DNA from: BOG-908 sp963751795
GTDB taxonomy: Bacteria; Pseudomonadota; Alphaproteobacteria; Acetobacterales; Acetobacteraceae
Length of the DNA stretch: 64,000 nucleotides
Direction: 5' to 3'
Assembly: GCA_963751795.1 (NCBI GenBank)
Contig: CAVVVI010000004.1
Location: forward strand, 1,240,001 to 1,304,000
A program made the position numbers and the translations under genes. The notes beneath the pieces are model-generated. The model was not told the origin of the DNA. It worked only from the letters and a program-made list of their open reading frames with translations, and searched no databases. Numbering within the stretch: the first letter of the stretch is position 1; each line of letters opens with the position of its first letter. Below are positions 27,119 through 35,631 of this stretch, one piece after another.

Positions 27119-28096
27119 TCAGCGCGGCAGCACCGAAGGCTGTGGCGGATACTGCATGATCAGACGGTGTGACGAGTGGGAGATCCACAGATGCACCTTC
27201 TGCATGAAGTCGGCGCCCAGCAGCATGTCCTCGCCGCCCACGTCGCCATCAGTCAGGTCGGCCAGATGGGAGCCGATGGGCACGCGGCTGTAGCCCGAAT
27301 CCGCCTGGTCGATGATTGTGATGGGCATGTAGTTCACCACCAGGCTGCCGATCTCGACACGGGCAAACACGTGCTTCATGGCGGCGACGGCGCGTGGGCC
27401 GATACCGCCTACCATCAGGCGCCCGGCAGCGCGCAGCCCGCTCAGGTCGACGCCTAAGCGGCTTGCGGCGTTGCGATACATGAAGGTGTGGCCGGTACCG
27501 CTGTCGATCAAAGCGCGCATGGTATGGCCATCGATCTTGATATCGACGGCGGCCTGCCGGTTATGGTCGATATCGGCCAGCGGGACGTCGTAGAGCGGCG
27601 GGGCGAGTGCGACGGTGGGGCTACGGCATCCGCCCTCAGCCTCGAAAAGGATCGCGTGCCCGCCCGCGAGATCAAGATCGATGTCATAGGCGGCCATCAT
27701 GTTCATGCCGAACAGGCCGTCCACGGCACCAGTCGCAGTGCCGAACATGGCGCTGCCGCCCACGACCATGCCGTCCGCATTCATGTTGCCGATGCGCATG
27801 CGTCTGGCGACGCCACGATAGGTGTGCTGCGCGCCACCAACCCCATGCGAATCAAAATCCAGCTGCGACAGGGAGATGCCGAGCCGGGCCGCCGCAACGC
27901 GTGTGAAAACGGTGGCGAACGAGCCTGTATCGAGTAAGAAGCTCGCCGGCTTGCCGTTGACATCGCCGGTGAAGACGAAGTGGTGGTCCTGCAAGGGCAG
28001 GACGGCAACGGCGCCCAGCCGGCATTCCGCCCGTGCTGCGGACGCGGACAGCGTTAGTGCCAGGCAGGCCATGGCGACGCGGAGCAGAGGGCGCAT
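27119..28096 (-). CDS. Exported retropepsin-like aspartic protease, two lobes
   Basis: 325 residues with a signal peptide cleaved after ARA (residues 21-23). Two copies of the aspartyl-protease core are present: D56 in FLLDTGSFATVF and D198 in ALIDSGTGHTFMY, each followed by a second half-motif (VDGLFGMNMM and GEDMLLGADFM). Bacterial retropepsin-like proteins usually have one lobe per chain and dimerise; here both lobes sit in one polypeptide, so the monomer could be active. Probable periplasmic or secreted peptidase; the substrate is unknown. It ends 33 bp from tRNA-Glu. Confidence 0.75.
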   Translation of the reverse strand: MRPLLRVAMACLALTLSASAARAECRLGAVAVLPLQDHHFVFTGDVNGKPASFLLDTGSFATVFTRVAAARLGISLSQLDFDSHGVGGAQHTYRGVARRMRIGNMNADGMVVGGSAMFGTATGAVDGLFGMNMMAAYDIDLDLAGGHAILFEAEGGCRSPTVALAPPLYDVPLADIDHNRQAAVDIKIDGHTMRALIDSGTGHTFMYRNAASRLGVDLSGLRAAGRLMVGGIGPRAVAAMKHVFARVEIGSLVVNYMPITIIDQADSGYSRVPIGSHLADLTDGDVGGEDMLLGADFMQKVHLWISHSSHRLIMQYPPQPSVLPR

Positions 28097-28264
28097 TGGC
28101 GCGGTATCCGAAGCGGTCGCACGGCCTATCCGTGCTGAACCGTTACGATCGTGCCACCGTAACGGCCATCGGCAAAGGCGAAACTTGTGGCCGTGCAGTC
28201 TCGATCAGCAATTGGATGGCCTTGGCGACGCCTTGCGACAAGCACGACTCCGCTTGGCCTAATC

Positions 28265-28287
28265 AAAAGGTAATCGGATTACCCTTT
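28265..28287. repeat. Palindrome GGTAATC-G-GATTACC
   Basis: A 7-bp perfect inverted repeat (28269-28275 and 28277-28283) flanked by AAAA and CTTT. It lies 39 bp beyond the stop of the minus-strand GMC gene and about 170 bp upstream of the protease gene. Read on the minus strand it is a hairpin followed by TTTTGATT, so it may be a weak terminator. It could also be an operator. The rest of the 229-bp gap shows nothing clear. Confidence 0.45.
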
Positions 28288-28325
28288 GTGCCCCGCCCGC
28301 CGGAGCCCCGCCTGCCGCGCCGGCC

Positions 28326-29933
28326 CTACCGGTTACTCTGCCGGATCAGCTGCGCCGCCCGTTCGCCGATCATCGCGGACGGTGCGGCGGTGTTGCCGCT
28401 GATCAGCGTCGGCATGATCGAGGCATCCACCACGCGCAGCCCCTCGGTGCCGCGCACGCGCAGCAGCGGGTCGAGCACGGCGTCGGCATCGGCCCCCATG
28501 CGGCAGGTGCCCACGGGGTGGTAGATCGTATCGGCTTCGGCGCGGATGCGGGCGAGCAGCGCCGGGCCCGGCTCCTCGATCGGCGGTCGCACAGGCGCGC
28601 CGGCATACGGCGCCATGGCGGGTGCGGCCAGGATGCGCAGGCTGATGGCCACGCCGCGCGCCAGCGTGTGCAGGTCGCGCTCGTCGCCGAAGAAATTGGG
28701 ATCGATCAGCGGGTCGTCCCGCATGTCCGGGCTGGCGAGGCGAACGGTGCCGCGGCTGTACGGCCGCAGCACGCAGGTGTGCACCGACAGGCCGCGGAAC
28801 GCATGGGCGCGCCGGCCGTGGTCGTCCACCACGCCGGTGCAGAAATGGATCTGCAGGTCGGGCCGGTCCACCTCCGGCGCGCTGCGGAGGAAGCCGCCGG
28901 ACTCGGCCACGTTGGTGGTGAGCATGCCCGTGCCGTCGCGCTTGTACGCGCGCCAGGCTCGCACGAGGTCCGGCAGGATGCCTGGCGCGGCGCCGAACAA
29001 ATGGCGGCTCCGCACCCGGCGGTTGATCGTGTAATCGACATGATCCTGCAGATTGGCGCCGACATCGGGGCTGTCGTGCACCACGGCGATGCCGTGCGCG
29101 CGCAGATGCGCGCCAGGGCCCACGCCGGAGCACATCAGCAGCTGCGGTGAGCCGAACGCGCCGCCCGAGACGATGATTTCGGCCCGCGCCAGCACGGCGT
29201 GGTCGGGCGCGCCGCCGCCGCGCACCAGCACGCCGGTGGCGCGGCGGCCATCGAAGCAGATGCGCACCACGTCGGTGTCGGTCATCACGGTCAGATTGGC
29301 GCGCGGCCGGTCGCCGATATAGGCCCGCCCGGCGCCGTAGCGCGAGCCGCCCTTCTGGCTGACCTGATAGGTGCCGAAGCCCTCCTGGTCGCGGCCGTTG
29401 AAATCCGGATTGCGGACGAAACCCGTCTGCTCGGCGGCCTCCACGAAAGCGGCGGCCACCGGGTTTGGCGTGCGCAGATCGGCGATGTTGAGCGGCCCGT
29501 CGGCGCCGTGATACTCGTCGGCGCCGCGCTCGTTGTGTTCGGCGGCCTTGAAGCAGGGCAGCACGTCCGACCAGGCCCAGCCATGCGCGCCGGCATCGCG
29601 CGACCACGCATCGTAATCCTCGGCCTGGCCGCGGATATAGATCATGGCGTTAATCAGCGCGCTGCCGCCCAGGCCCCTGCCCCGCGGCTGGTAGCCGCGC
29701 CTGCCGCCCAGCCCGGCCTGCGGCGTGGTCTGGTAGCCGTAGTTAATGGCGTTCTTGCGGGAATTGAGCACGGCGATGCCGAGCGGAATGTCCGACGCCA
29801 TGCCGCCCTTGGCCGGCCCGCGCTCGATCAGCGCCACGGTCAGGTCCGGCCGCGCCTCGGCCAGGCGGGCGGCCACCGCGCAGCCGGCGGGGCCGCCGCC
29901 GACCACCACATAGTCGAAGGTTTCAGAGCCCAC
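28326..29933 (-). CDS. GMC oxidoreductase, choline-dehydrogenase-like
   Basis: 535 residues. FAD motif VGGGPAGCAVAARLAE at 11-26; GMC signature 1 in GRGLGGSALINAMIYIRG; signature 2 in GAFGSPQLLMCSGVGPGAHL; C-terminal catalytic region YHPVGTCRMG with the active-site His. Family members oxidise primary or secondary alcohols with FAD. It starts within the last 11 bp of the SDR gene, so SDR and GMC are one transcription unit. Close to a thiolase, this suggests stepwise oxidation of an alcohol side chain, but the substrate is not known. It is distinct from the GMC enzyme at 3-4.6 kb. Confidence 0.9.
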   Translation of the reverse strand: MGSETFDYVVVGGGPAGCAVAARLAEARPDLTVALIERGPAKGGMASDIPLGIAVLNSRKNAINYGYQTTPQAGLGGRRGYQPRGRGLGGSALINAMIYIRGQAEDYDAWSRDAGAHGWAWSDVLPCFKAAEHNERGADEYHGADGPLNIADLRTPNPVAAAFVEAAEQTGFVRNPDFNGRDQEGFGTYQVSQKGGSRYGAGRAYIGDRPRANLTVMTDTDVVRICFDGRRATGVLVRGGGAPDHAVLARAEIIVSGGAFGSPQLLMCSGVGPGAHLRAHGIAVVHDSPDVGANLQDHVDYTINRRVRSRHLFGAAPGILPDLVRAWRAYKRDGTGMLTTNVAESGGFLRSAPEVDRPDLQIHFCTGVVDDHGRRAHAFRGLSVHTCVLRPYSRGTVRLASPDMRDDPLIDPNFFGDERDLHTLARGVAISLRILAAPAMAPYAGAPVRPPIEEPGPALLARIRAEADTIYHPVGTCRMGADADAVLDPLLRVRGTEGLRVVDASIMPTLISGNTAAPSAMIGERAAQLIRQSNR

Positions 29934-30726
29934 GGGCTTGCCTTTGCACTTTGACGGCGCGGCGCAGCTTGGCCATGCCGCCGACCCAGCGATCGTACGT
30001 CTCGGCCTTCACGCGCATGTAGTTGGCCACGTTGGGGTGCGGCAGGATGAGGAACTGGCCGGCGCGCAACCCGTCCAGCGCGGCCTGCGCCACCGCCTCG
30101 GGCGTCAGCACGCCGTCCACGTCGGCGCCGCCGAAGAAGTCGCCCTCCTGCACGAACGGCGTGCGCACACCCTGCGGGCACAGCACGCTCACGCCCACGC
30201 CGCGATCCTTGGCGGCAATGGCCAGGCTTTCGGCAAAGCCGATAGCCGCGTGCTTGGTGGTGCTGTAAGTCGCCGAGCCGATCTGGCTCAGCAGCCCCGC
30301 CGCCGAAACCGTGTTGAGGAACCAGCCCGAGCCCCGCTCCATCATCGCCGGCAGCACGGCGCGGGCGGCATAGACATGCGCCATCACATGAACCGCCCAG
30401 GCCCGCGCCCAGGCTTCGTCGGGGGCGGAAGCCGCGTTGTCGAACTCAGGGTCGAGCGTGATGACGCCGGCATTGCTGCAGAACAGGTCGATCGGCCCCG
30501 CATGCACGACCGTCTCGGCCACCACGCGCCCGATATCGGCCTCGCGCGTCACGTCGCACGCATAGGCGCGGCCGCCAACCATCCGCGCGGTCTCCTGCGC
30601 GCCGGCCTCGTTCAGGTCGGCCACCGCGATATGGCGGGCGCCATTGGCATGGAAGAGCTGGGCCAACGATCGGCCGATGCCGCTGCCGGCGCCGGTGATG
30701 ATGATGGTTTTGTCTTGCACGTCCAT
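29923..30726 (-). CDS. Short-chain dehydrogenase/reductase
   Basis: 267 residues. Cofactor loop TGAGSGIG at 11-18, D37 favouring NAD (VADLNEAG), NAG motif at 85-87, and catalytic Y154 and K158 in SATYSTTKHAAIG. The cytosolic classical SDR fold is complete. The likely role is oxidation of a hydroxyl or reduction of a keto group in the catabolic route shared with the GMC enzyme and thiolase. Its 3' end overlaps the GMC start by 11 bp. The upstream gap to the thiolase holds repeats R4 and R5. Confidence 0.92.
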   Translation of the reverse strand: MDVQDKTIIITGAGSGIGRSLAQLFHANGARHIAVADLNEAGAQETARMVGGRAYACDVTREADIGRVVAETVVHAGPIDLFCSNAGVITLDPEFDNAASAPDEAWARAWAVHVMAHVYAARAVLPAMMERGSGWFLNTVSAAGLLSQIGSATYSTTKHAAIGFAESLAIAAKDRGVGVSVLCPQGVRTPFVQEGDFFGGADVDGVLTPEAVAQAALDGLRAGQFLILPHPNVANYMRVKAETYDRWVGGMAKLRRAVKVQRQARGL

Positions 30727-30762
30727 GGTTGGGTTCCTGCGGCGATTTGGACGGGAGGTAAG

Positions 30763-30804
30763 GCAAGCAGTCCTTTTTTGAAAAAAAGGACCAAAAAACT
30801 TTTG
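30763..30804 (+). repeat. A/T-rich hairpin repeat, copy R4
   Basis: GCAAGCAGTCC, then T6 and A7 with GGACC, then AAAAAACTTTTG. The stem pairs GTCC with GGAC. Upstream flank ACGGGAGGTAAG matches the flank of R2 (ACGGGAGAAG), so the conserved unit extends beyond the hairpin. It pairs in inverted orientation with R5 across 58 bp. Confidence 0.85.
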
Positions 30805-30862
30805 CTTGGTTCGCTCGCGATCAGAGTCGCGCGGAGGACCAGCTTGGGCGCGACAGCCCGAG

Positions 30863-30904
30863 CAAAAGTTTTTTGCTTCTTTTCTTCAAAAAAGAAGGCC
30901 TTGG
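30863..30904 (-). repeat. A/T-rich hairpin repeat, copy R5 (inverted)
   Basis: On the plus strand it reads CAAAAGTTTTTTG and then CTTCTTTTCTTC / AAAAAAGAAG. It belongs to the CTTC/GAAG stem class, like R2. It directly abuts the thiolase stop at 30906. With R4 it frames a 58-bp spacer that contains no gene. Confidence 0.8.
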
Positions 30905-30905
30905 C

Positions 30906-32092
30906 TCAGAAGATCTCAAACAACCCCGCAGCCCCCATGCCGCCGCCCACGCACATGGTCACCACGCCCCATTTCGCACCGCGGCGCTTGCCTTCGATCA
31001 GCAGATGCCCCGCCATGCGCGCGCCGGACATGCCGTAGGGGTGGCCGATGGAAATGGCGCCGCCATCCACGTTCAGCTTCGCCGGATCGATGCGCAGGCG
31101 GTCGCGGCAGTAGATCACCTGCACCGCGAAAGCCTCGTTCAGCTCCCACAGGTCGATGTCGTCCACGGCGAGGTTGTTGCGCTCCAGCAAACGCGGGATC
31201 GCGTAGACCGGGCCGATGCCCATCTCGTCCGGCTCGCAGCCGGCCACCGCCAGGCCACGCAGCGCGCCCAGCGGAGTGAGGCCGCGGCGCGAGGCCTCGC
31301 CGGCTTCCATCACCACGCAGGCCGAAGCGCCGTCGCTGAGCTGGGAGGCGTTGCCGGCGGTGATCACATGGCCCTCGCCGCGCACCGGCTTGAGCGAGGC
31401 CAGGCCGTCCAGCGTGGTCTCCGGCGCGGTTGCCCTCGTCTTTCTTCAGCGTGACCGCACGGTGGCTGACCTCGCCGGTCGCCTTGTCGGTCATCGCCAT
31501 CTGGCTTTCCATCGGCACGATCTCGGCATCGAACCGGCCGGCTTCCTGGGCGGCGGCGGTGCGGCGCTGGCTTTCCAGCGCGTACTCGTCCTGCGCCTCG
31601 CGGGTGATCTGGTAGCGCTGCGCCACCGTCTCGGCGGTGTCGATCATCGCCATGTAGATCTCGGGCTTGTGGGCCATCAGCCATTCGTCGCGGCCGCGGA
31701 ACTGGTTCATGTGCTCGTTCTGCACCAGGCTGATGCTGTCCAGCCCGCCGCCGATAGCGACCGGCAGGCCGTCGAACATCGACGCGCTGGCTGGCGATCG
31801 AGATGGCCTGCAGGCCGCTGCTGCACTGGCGATCGACCGTGGTGCCGGCGGTCGTCACCGGCAGGCCGGCGCGCACGGCGGCCTGGCGGGCCACGTTGCC
31901 GCCGGTGGTGCCCTGCTGCAGCGCGCAGCCCATGATCACGTCTTCCACCTCGCCCGGATCGATGCCGGCGCGGCTGACGGCCTGGGCCAGCACGTGGCCG
32001 GCCAGCGTGGCGCCCTGCGTGTTGTTGAACGCGCCGCGATAGGCGCGGCCGATCGGCGTGCGCGCGGTGGACACGATGACGGCTTGCCGCAT
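30906..32092 (-). pseudogene. Thiolase (acetyl-CoA acetyltransferase family), two frameshifts
   Basis: Complete thiolase content in three consecutive frames. N-terminal part from 32092 with catalytic C90 in TTVDRQCSSGLQAI; the frame then shifts near 31780, where one extra C (plus strand) separates ISIASQRV from MFDGLPVAIGGG. The middle part runs to KKDEGNRA, then shifts at 31421-31424 (one base too many). The last part carries the His motif GGAISIGHPYGMSGAR and the Cys motif VTMCVGGGMG. Repaired length would be about 394 residues, normal for the family. Role: thiolytic cleavage of a 3-ketoacyl-CoA. Either a recent pseudogene or sequence errors. It is divergent from the TetR gene. Confidence 0.85.
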
Positions 32093-32202
32093 GTGGATGC
32101 TCCCTGGGGTGGCGCCGGGCTAGATGCGGCGCGCGTGGTGTGGGGCGGACCGGCGACCGGGTGCTGGACCCGGGCATGGCGGTTCGCCATAGTCGGCAGT
32201 GT

Positions 32203-32227
32203 CGGGTGTTCACCCTAAGCGTGTCAA
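32203..32227. promoter_or_regulatory. Candidate TetR operator A with minus-strand -35 box
   Basis: Palindrome GGGTG-TT-CACCC at 32204-32215, then AAGCGTGTCAA. The final GTCAA is TTGAC on the minus strand, a -35 box for the thiolase. It lies 47-71 bp before the TetR start and 111-135 bp before the thiolase start. The same arrangement recurs at 35535 and 43185. Confidence 0.6.
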
Positions 32228-32273
32228 CGCGGCCCCGCCTGTGGCCGCCAACAAGAACGAGCCAGGTCAGGGC

Positions 32274-32906
32274 ATGGCCGAGCAGAAATCCACCACGCGT
32301 GAGCGCATCCTCGAAGCCTGCCGCACGCTGTTCAACGAACGCGGCCCAGCGGAGGTGACGACGGCCGAAATCGCCACCGGCGTGGGCATCAGCGAAGGCA
32401 ACCTGCACTACCATTTCCGGCGCAAGGACCAGATCGTGACCGCGCTGTTCGAGCGTTTCGAAGAGGCGCTCGACGCGGCCGGCGCCGCCGCCCAGGGCCT
32501 GCGCGCGCGGCCACAGACGCACCGGCAGTATCTGGCCGGCTGGTTCAACACGATGTGGGAGTGGCGGCTGTTCTACGCCGCAGGGATCTACCGCATGGCG
32601 CCGGAACTGCAGCCGCGCCTCACCCGCCTGACCGATCACGGGCAGGCGCAGGTTCGCAGCACGCTGGGCATGCTGGTGAGCGAGGGCGTGCTCTGCGCCA
32701 CGGATGAGGAGCTGGACCGGCTGGTCGTCAACGCCTGGATCGTGGCGAGCTACTGGATCGACTACCTGCGATCCCGCCAGGGCGTGGAGACGATTACGCG
32801 CACGCATCTGCAATGGGGGTATGCGCAGGTGGAAGCGTTGTTTACGCCCTACGCGGTTGCCGCGGCACGGCGAAGCGAGGACATCAGGCACGCCGCTTTG
32901 TCCTGA
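32274..32906 (+). CDS. TetR/AcrR family transcriptional regulator
   Basis: 210 residues from ATG 32274; the frame upstream crosses the putative operator. N-terminal helix-turn-helix at about 33-59: TTAEIATGVGISEGNLHYHF. The C-terminal ligand domain ends in WIVASYWIDYLRS and is hydrophobic, as expected for a sensor of an acyl or other lipophilic ligand. It is divergent from the thiolase and followed 51 bp later by the kinase gene. The palindrome at 32204-32215 just upstream, repeated before two other gene sets of this region, is its most likely binding site, so it probably represses itself and the catabolic genes. Confidence 0.88.
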   Translation: MAEQKSTTRERILEACRTLFNERGPAEVTTAEIATGVGISEGNLHYHFRRKDQIVTALFERFEEALDAAGAAAQGLRARPQTHRQYLAGWFNTMWEWRLFYAAGIYRMAPELQPRLTRLTDHGQAQVRSTLGMLVSEGVLCATDEELDRLVVNAWIVASYWIDYLRSRQGVETITRTHLQWGYAQVEALFTPYAVAAARRSEDIRHAALS

Positions 32907-32957
32907 CCGGGCAGGCGCGCAGCATAGGCGGCAGCGCCGCGAGATGGGGAAGACGAC

Positions 32958-34004
32958 ATGACCGAGATGATCGCGGTGCGCGAGCAACATCGCTTCGACG
33001 AGGCCCGGCTGGCTGAATATCTGGCGACTGCGCTGCCCGAGGTGACGCTGCCGCTGACCCTGCTGCAGTTCCAAGGCGGGCAGAGCAACCCCACCTTCCT
33101 CATGACGGATGCTGCCGGCCGCCGCTACGTGCTGCGTAAGAAGCCGCCCGGCGCCATCCTGCCTTCTGCCCATGCCGTCGAGCGGGAATACGCCGCAATG
33201 CGGGCGCTGGGCCCCACCGACGTGCCGGTGCCGGCGGCACGCCTGTTGTGCGAGGACCCGGCGGTGATCGGCACGCCGTTCTACGTCATGGATTTCATCG
33301 AAGGCCGCGTGCTGACGGATCTGCGGCTGGAGACCATCCCGCATGGCGAGCGGGCCAGCTACTGGTTCGCAGCCGCCGACGGGCTGGCCGCCCTGCACCG
33401 CGCAGATTGGCGGGCAGCCGGGCTGGAGGGTTTTGGCCGGCCGGACGCCTATATCGCACGCCAGATCGGGCGCTGGACCAAGCAGTATCTCGCCTCCAAT
33501 CCCGAGCCCAATGCCGACATGGAGGCGCTGATCACCTGGCTGCCGGCGCATCTGCCGCCCGACGAGCCCGGGGTGATCGCCCATGGCGACTACCGGCTGG
33601 GCAATCTGATGTTCGCGCCCGAGGCGCCGCGCCTGCTGGCGATCCTGGACTGGGAACTGGCCACGATCGGCCATCCGATGGCGGATCTGGCCTATTTCGC
33701 CTCGTTCTACCACCTGCCGCAAAGCGGCGGCCCGTTCAAAGGGCTGGGCGGCGCCGACCTGGCGGCTTTGGGCCTGCCGAGCGAGCACGCGCTGGTGACG
33801 CGCTATTGCGAGCGGGTCGGCCGCGCCTTTCCAGCGCAGGACTGGCCGTTCTACCTGGCGTTCTCGCTGTTTCGCTCGGCCTCGATCGGCTGGGGGGTGT
33901 ACGACCGCTCGCGGCGCGGCAATGCGGCGGATGCGCGGGCGCATCTGTACGGCGACATGTTCCGCTCCTGCGCCGCAATCAGCTGGCGGATCGCCCAAGG
34001 CTAG
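32958..34004 (+). CDS. APH-type phosphotransferase (ACAD11-N-like kinase)
   Basis: 348 residues, kinase fold. Gly-rich nucleotide loop GGQSNPTFLM (about residues 40-49), lysine in RRYVLRKKPPG, catalytic HGDYRLGNLMF (about 209-219) and the Mg-binding ILDWELATIGHPMADLAY (D231). This branch is the ACAD11-N-like family often encoded beside acyl-CoA dehydrogenases and TetR regulators. Mammalian ACAD11 phosphorylates 4-hydroxyacyl-CoAs, so a hydroxyacyl substrate is a reasonable inference, not antibiotic resistance. It follows the regulator closely and is probably co-transcribed. Confidence 0.85.
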   Translation: MTEMIAVREQHRFDEARLAEYLATALPEVTLPLTLLQFQGGQSNPTFLMTDAAGRRYVLRKKPPGAILPSAHAVEREYAAMRALGPTDVPVPAARLLCEDPAVIGTPFYVMDFIEGRVLTDLRLETIPHGERASYWFAAADGLAALHRADWRAAGLEGFGRPDAYIARQIGRWTKQYLASNPEPNADMEALITWLPAHLPPDEPGVIAHGDYRLGNLMFAPEAPRLLAILDWELATIGHPMADLAYFASFYHLPQSGGPFKGLGGADLAALGLPSEHALVTRYCERVGRAFPAQDWPFYLAFSLFRSASIGWGVYDRSRRGNAADARAHLYGDMFRSCAAISWRIAQG

Positions 34005-34037
34005 GCGCAGCCCGCGCGCCGGCCCTGCACACGACAA

Positions 34038-34077
34038 CGCCGCCGCCGGGCACCCTTGCGGGCACCCGACGACGGCG
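34038..34077. terminator. GC-rich hairpin between convergent genes
   Basis: Arms CGCCGCCGCCGGG (34038-34050) and CCCGACGACGGCG (34065-34077) pair with two G-T wobbles. It lies between the kinase stop and the DUF1329 stop, which face each other, so it can serve both transcripts. There is no T-run of note, so the termination function is inferred. Confidence 0.5.
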
Positions 34078-34114
34078 CTTGCCGTCGGACCGATGAACGG
34101 ACCGGGATCGGCGC

Positions 34115-35458
34115 CTAGCGGCGGCCCACCCGGCGCAGCGCGTCGGCGGTGTAGTCGTCCGGGGTCAGCGACGTGCCGTTATAGGTGGGTGCCGAGCCCT
34201 CCTCGCTGTGCAGGCCCTGCGCCAGGTAGCGATGCGCCTGCAGATCGAGGAACTCGTAGCCGTCGGCGCCGCACAGCGGACCATCCGGCGCTTCCTCGAT
34301 GAAGGCGATGGCCGTGCGCCAGAGTTGGCCGCGCGAGTCGTAGCGGTCGGCGATGGCGGTCTGCCAGCTATCCTCGTCGATGTAGAACGTCCGGCGGGCA
34401 TAGATGTGCCGGAAGCCGGGCTTCAGCGTAGCTTCGACCACCCACACGCGATGCAGCTCAAAGCGCAGCAGGTCCGGGTTCACGGCTTCCGGCTTGATGA
34501 TGTCCTTATACTTCACGCCCGGCATCTGGATCTTGTAGGTGTTGTAAGGAATATAGAGTTCCTTCTTGCCCACCAGCTTCCAGTTGTAGCGGTCGATGGC
34601 GCCGTTGTACATGTCGTAGTCGTCAACGGTCTCGAGGCCGTCGGTGTTCTGCACCGGCGTGTCGTAGTTGATCTCCGGCGCACGGCGCACGCGGCGCTCG
34701 CCGGGGTTGTAGGTCCAGGCCTCACGCGGCTGCTCGGCCGGGTCCTGATGGCTGATCACCAGCGTCAGCTGGCCGGCGATGCGCGGCGGTGCCAGCACTT
34801 CCTGCCAGAACATGCTGTCCCACTTGGCCGGGTTGTTCATCCCCTGCGTGTTGTACGGGAAGATGATCTGCTCGTGCCAGCGGGTGAGCGAGTAGTCGCC
34901 CGAGGGGGTGGTAATGGCGTTGGCCACAGTGCGCTGCAGCTGCAGGCCGCGCCAGCGCAGGATGTGATTCCAGATCGCCTCGTTGCCGTTATGCGGGATG
35001 GGGAACGGGATCGAGAGCTTGGCCCCCTCCACGTCCAGCCCGTTGGCCGAGAGATGCGCACGGCCGGCATTGGCGATGGCGTTGTCGTAGATGTACTGCG
35101 GCGCGGCGGCGGTGCGATGCGTCGGGTAGATATCGACGTGGTAGCCGGGCAGCGTGCGCACCATGGCCACCGTGCCCTCCGCCATCTTGCTGGCGTAACG
35201 GTCGACGTTCTGGGCGGTGATCGAGAACAGCGGACGCTCGGAGGCGAACGGGTCGCGGCGCACGCCGCCGGGCACGTAGCCGGGGGTCAGCGTGGTCATG
35301 CCGCCGGTCCAGGCGGGGATGCTGCCATCGGCGTTGCCGGCCTTGATCGCGCCCATCGGCGTCAGCGAATGGCCGAGATCGGCGGCGGTCTGCGCCAAAG
35401 CGGGCGCGGCGCCGGCGAACAGGCCAAGCATAGTGGCGGCCAGCAGCGTCTGCTTCAT
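34115..35458 (-). CDS. DUF1329 exported protein (first copy)
   Basis: 447 residues from ATG 35458; signal peptide cleaved after ALA (residues 20-22). DUF1329 covers nearly the whole chain, with hallmark stretches LTPMGAIKAGNADGSIPAWTGG, YPTHRTAAAPQYIYDN, WTYNPGERRVRRAPEINYD and HRVWVVEATLKPGFRHIYARR. The fold is related to LolB/LolA-type lipid-binding barrels, and family members accompany DUF1302 porins, MMPL permeases and YCF48 proteins. The role inferred is periplasmic or outer-membrane handling of a hydrophobic compound. It is divergent from a paralogue at 35632 and shares its promoter region. Confidence 0.88.
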   Translation of the reverse strand: MKQTLLAATMLGLFAGAAPALAQTAADLGHSLTPMGAIKAGNADGSIPAWTGGMTTLTPGYVPGGVRRDPFASERPLFSITAQNVDRYASKMAEGTVAMVRTLPGYHVDIYPTHRTAAAPQYIYDNAIANAGRAHLSANGLDVEGAKLSIPFPIPHNGNEAIWNHILRWRGLQLQRTVANAITTPSGDYSLTRWHEQIIFPYNTQGMNNPAKWDSMFWQEVLAPPRIAGQLTLVISHQDPAEQPREAWTYNPGERRVRRAPEINYDTPVQNTDGLETVDDYDMYNGAIDRYNWKLVGKKELYIPYNTYKIQMPGVKYKDIIKPEAVNPDLLRFELHRVWVVEATLKPGFRHIYARRTFYIDEDSWQTAIADRYDSRGQLWRTAIAFIEEAPDGPLCGADGYEFLDLQAHRYLAQGLHSEEGSAPTYNGTSLTPDDYTADALRRVGRR

Positions 35459-35512
35459 CGTTCTTTGCACTGTTTCATCCCTCGATCTTAGCGGCGATTT
35501 CACGCCTGCCGT

Positions 35513-35576
35513 TTGACTAAAGCAACACCGCCCTAGGGTGTCCACCCTTGACGCCGGTCAACCCAAAAAAATGCAT
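35513..35576. promoter_or_regulatory. Divergent promoter with candidate operator B
   Basis: Palindrome AGGGTG-TC-CACCCT at 35535-35548 is followed by TTGACGCCGGTCAA (35548-35561), which is itself two opposed TTGAC boxes: one plus-strand (-35, then 17 bp to a weak ATGCAT) and one minus-strand. The site lies about 71-97 bp from the plus-strand DUF1329 start and 77-103 bp from the minus-strand one. A repressor here would silence both genes. Confidence 0.6.
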
Positions 35577-35631
35577 GGACACGGAAAAGTGATCGCGATT
35601 AAGGTTCGTTTACGAAATGTCGAGGTATTTC

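Noticed and set aside
31707..34037. 776-codon minus-strand frame across the TetR and kinase genes
   Set aside because: It mixes antisense of two real genes with a piece of out-of-frame thiolase; no start signal and no domain.
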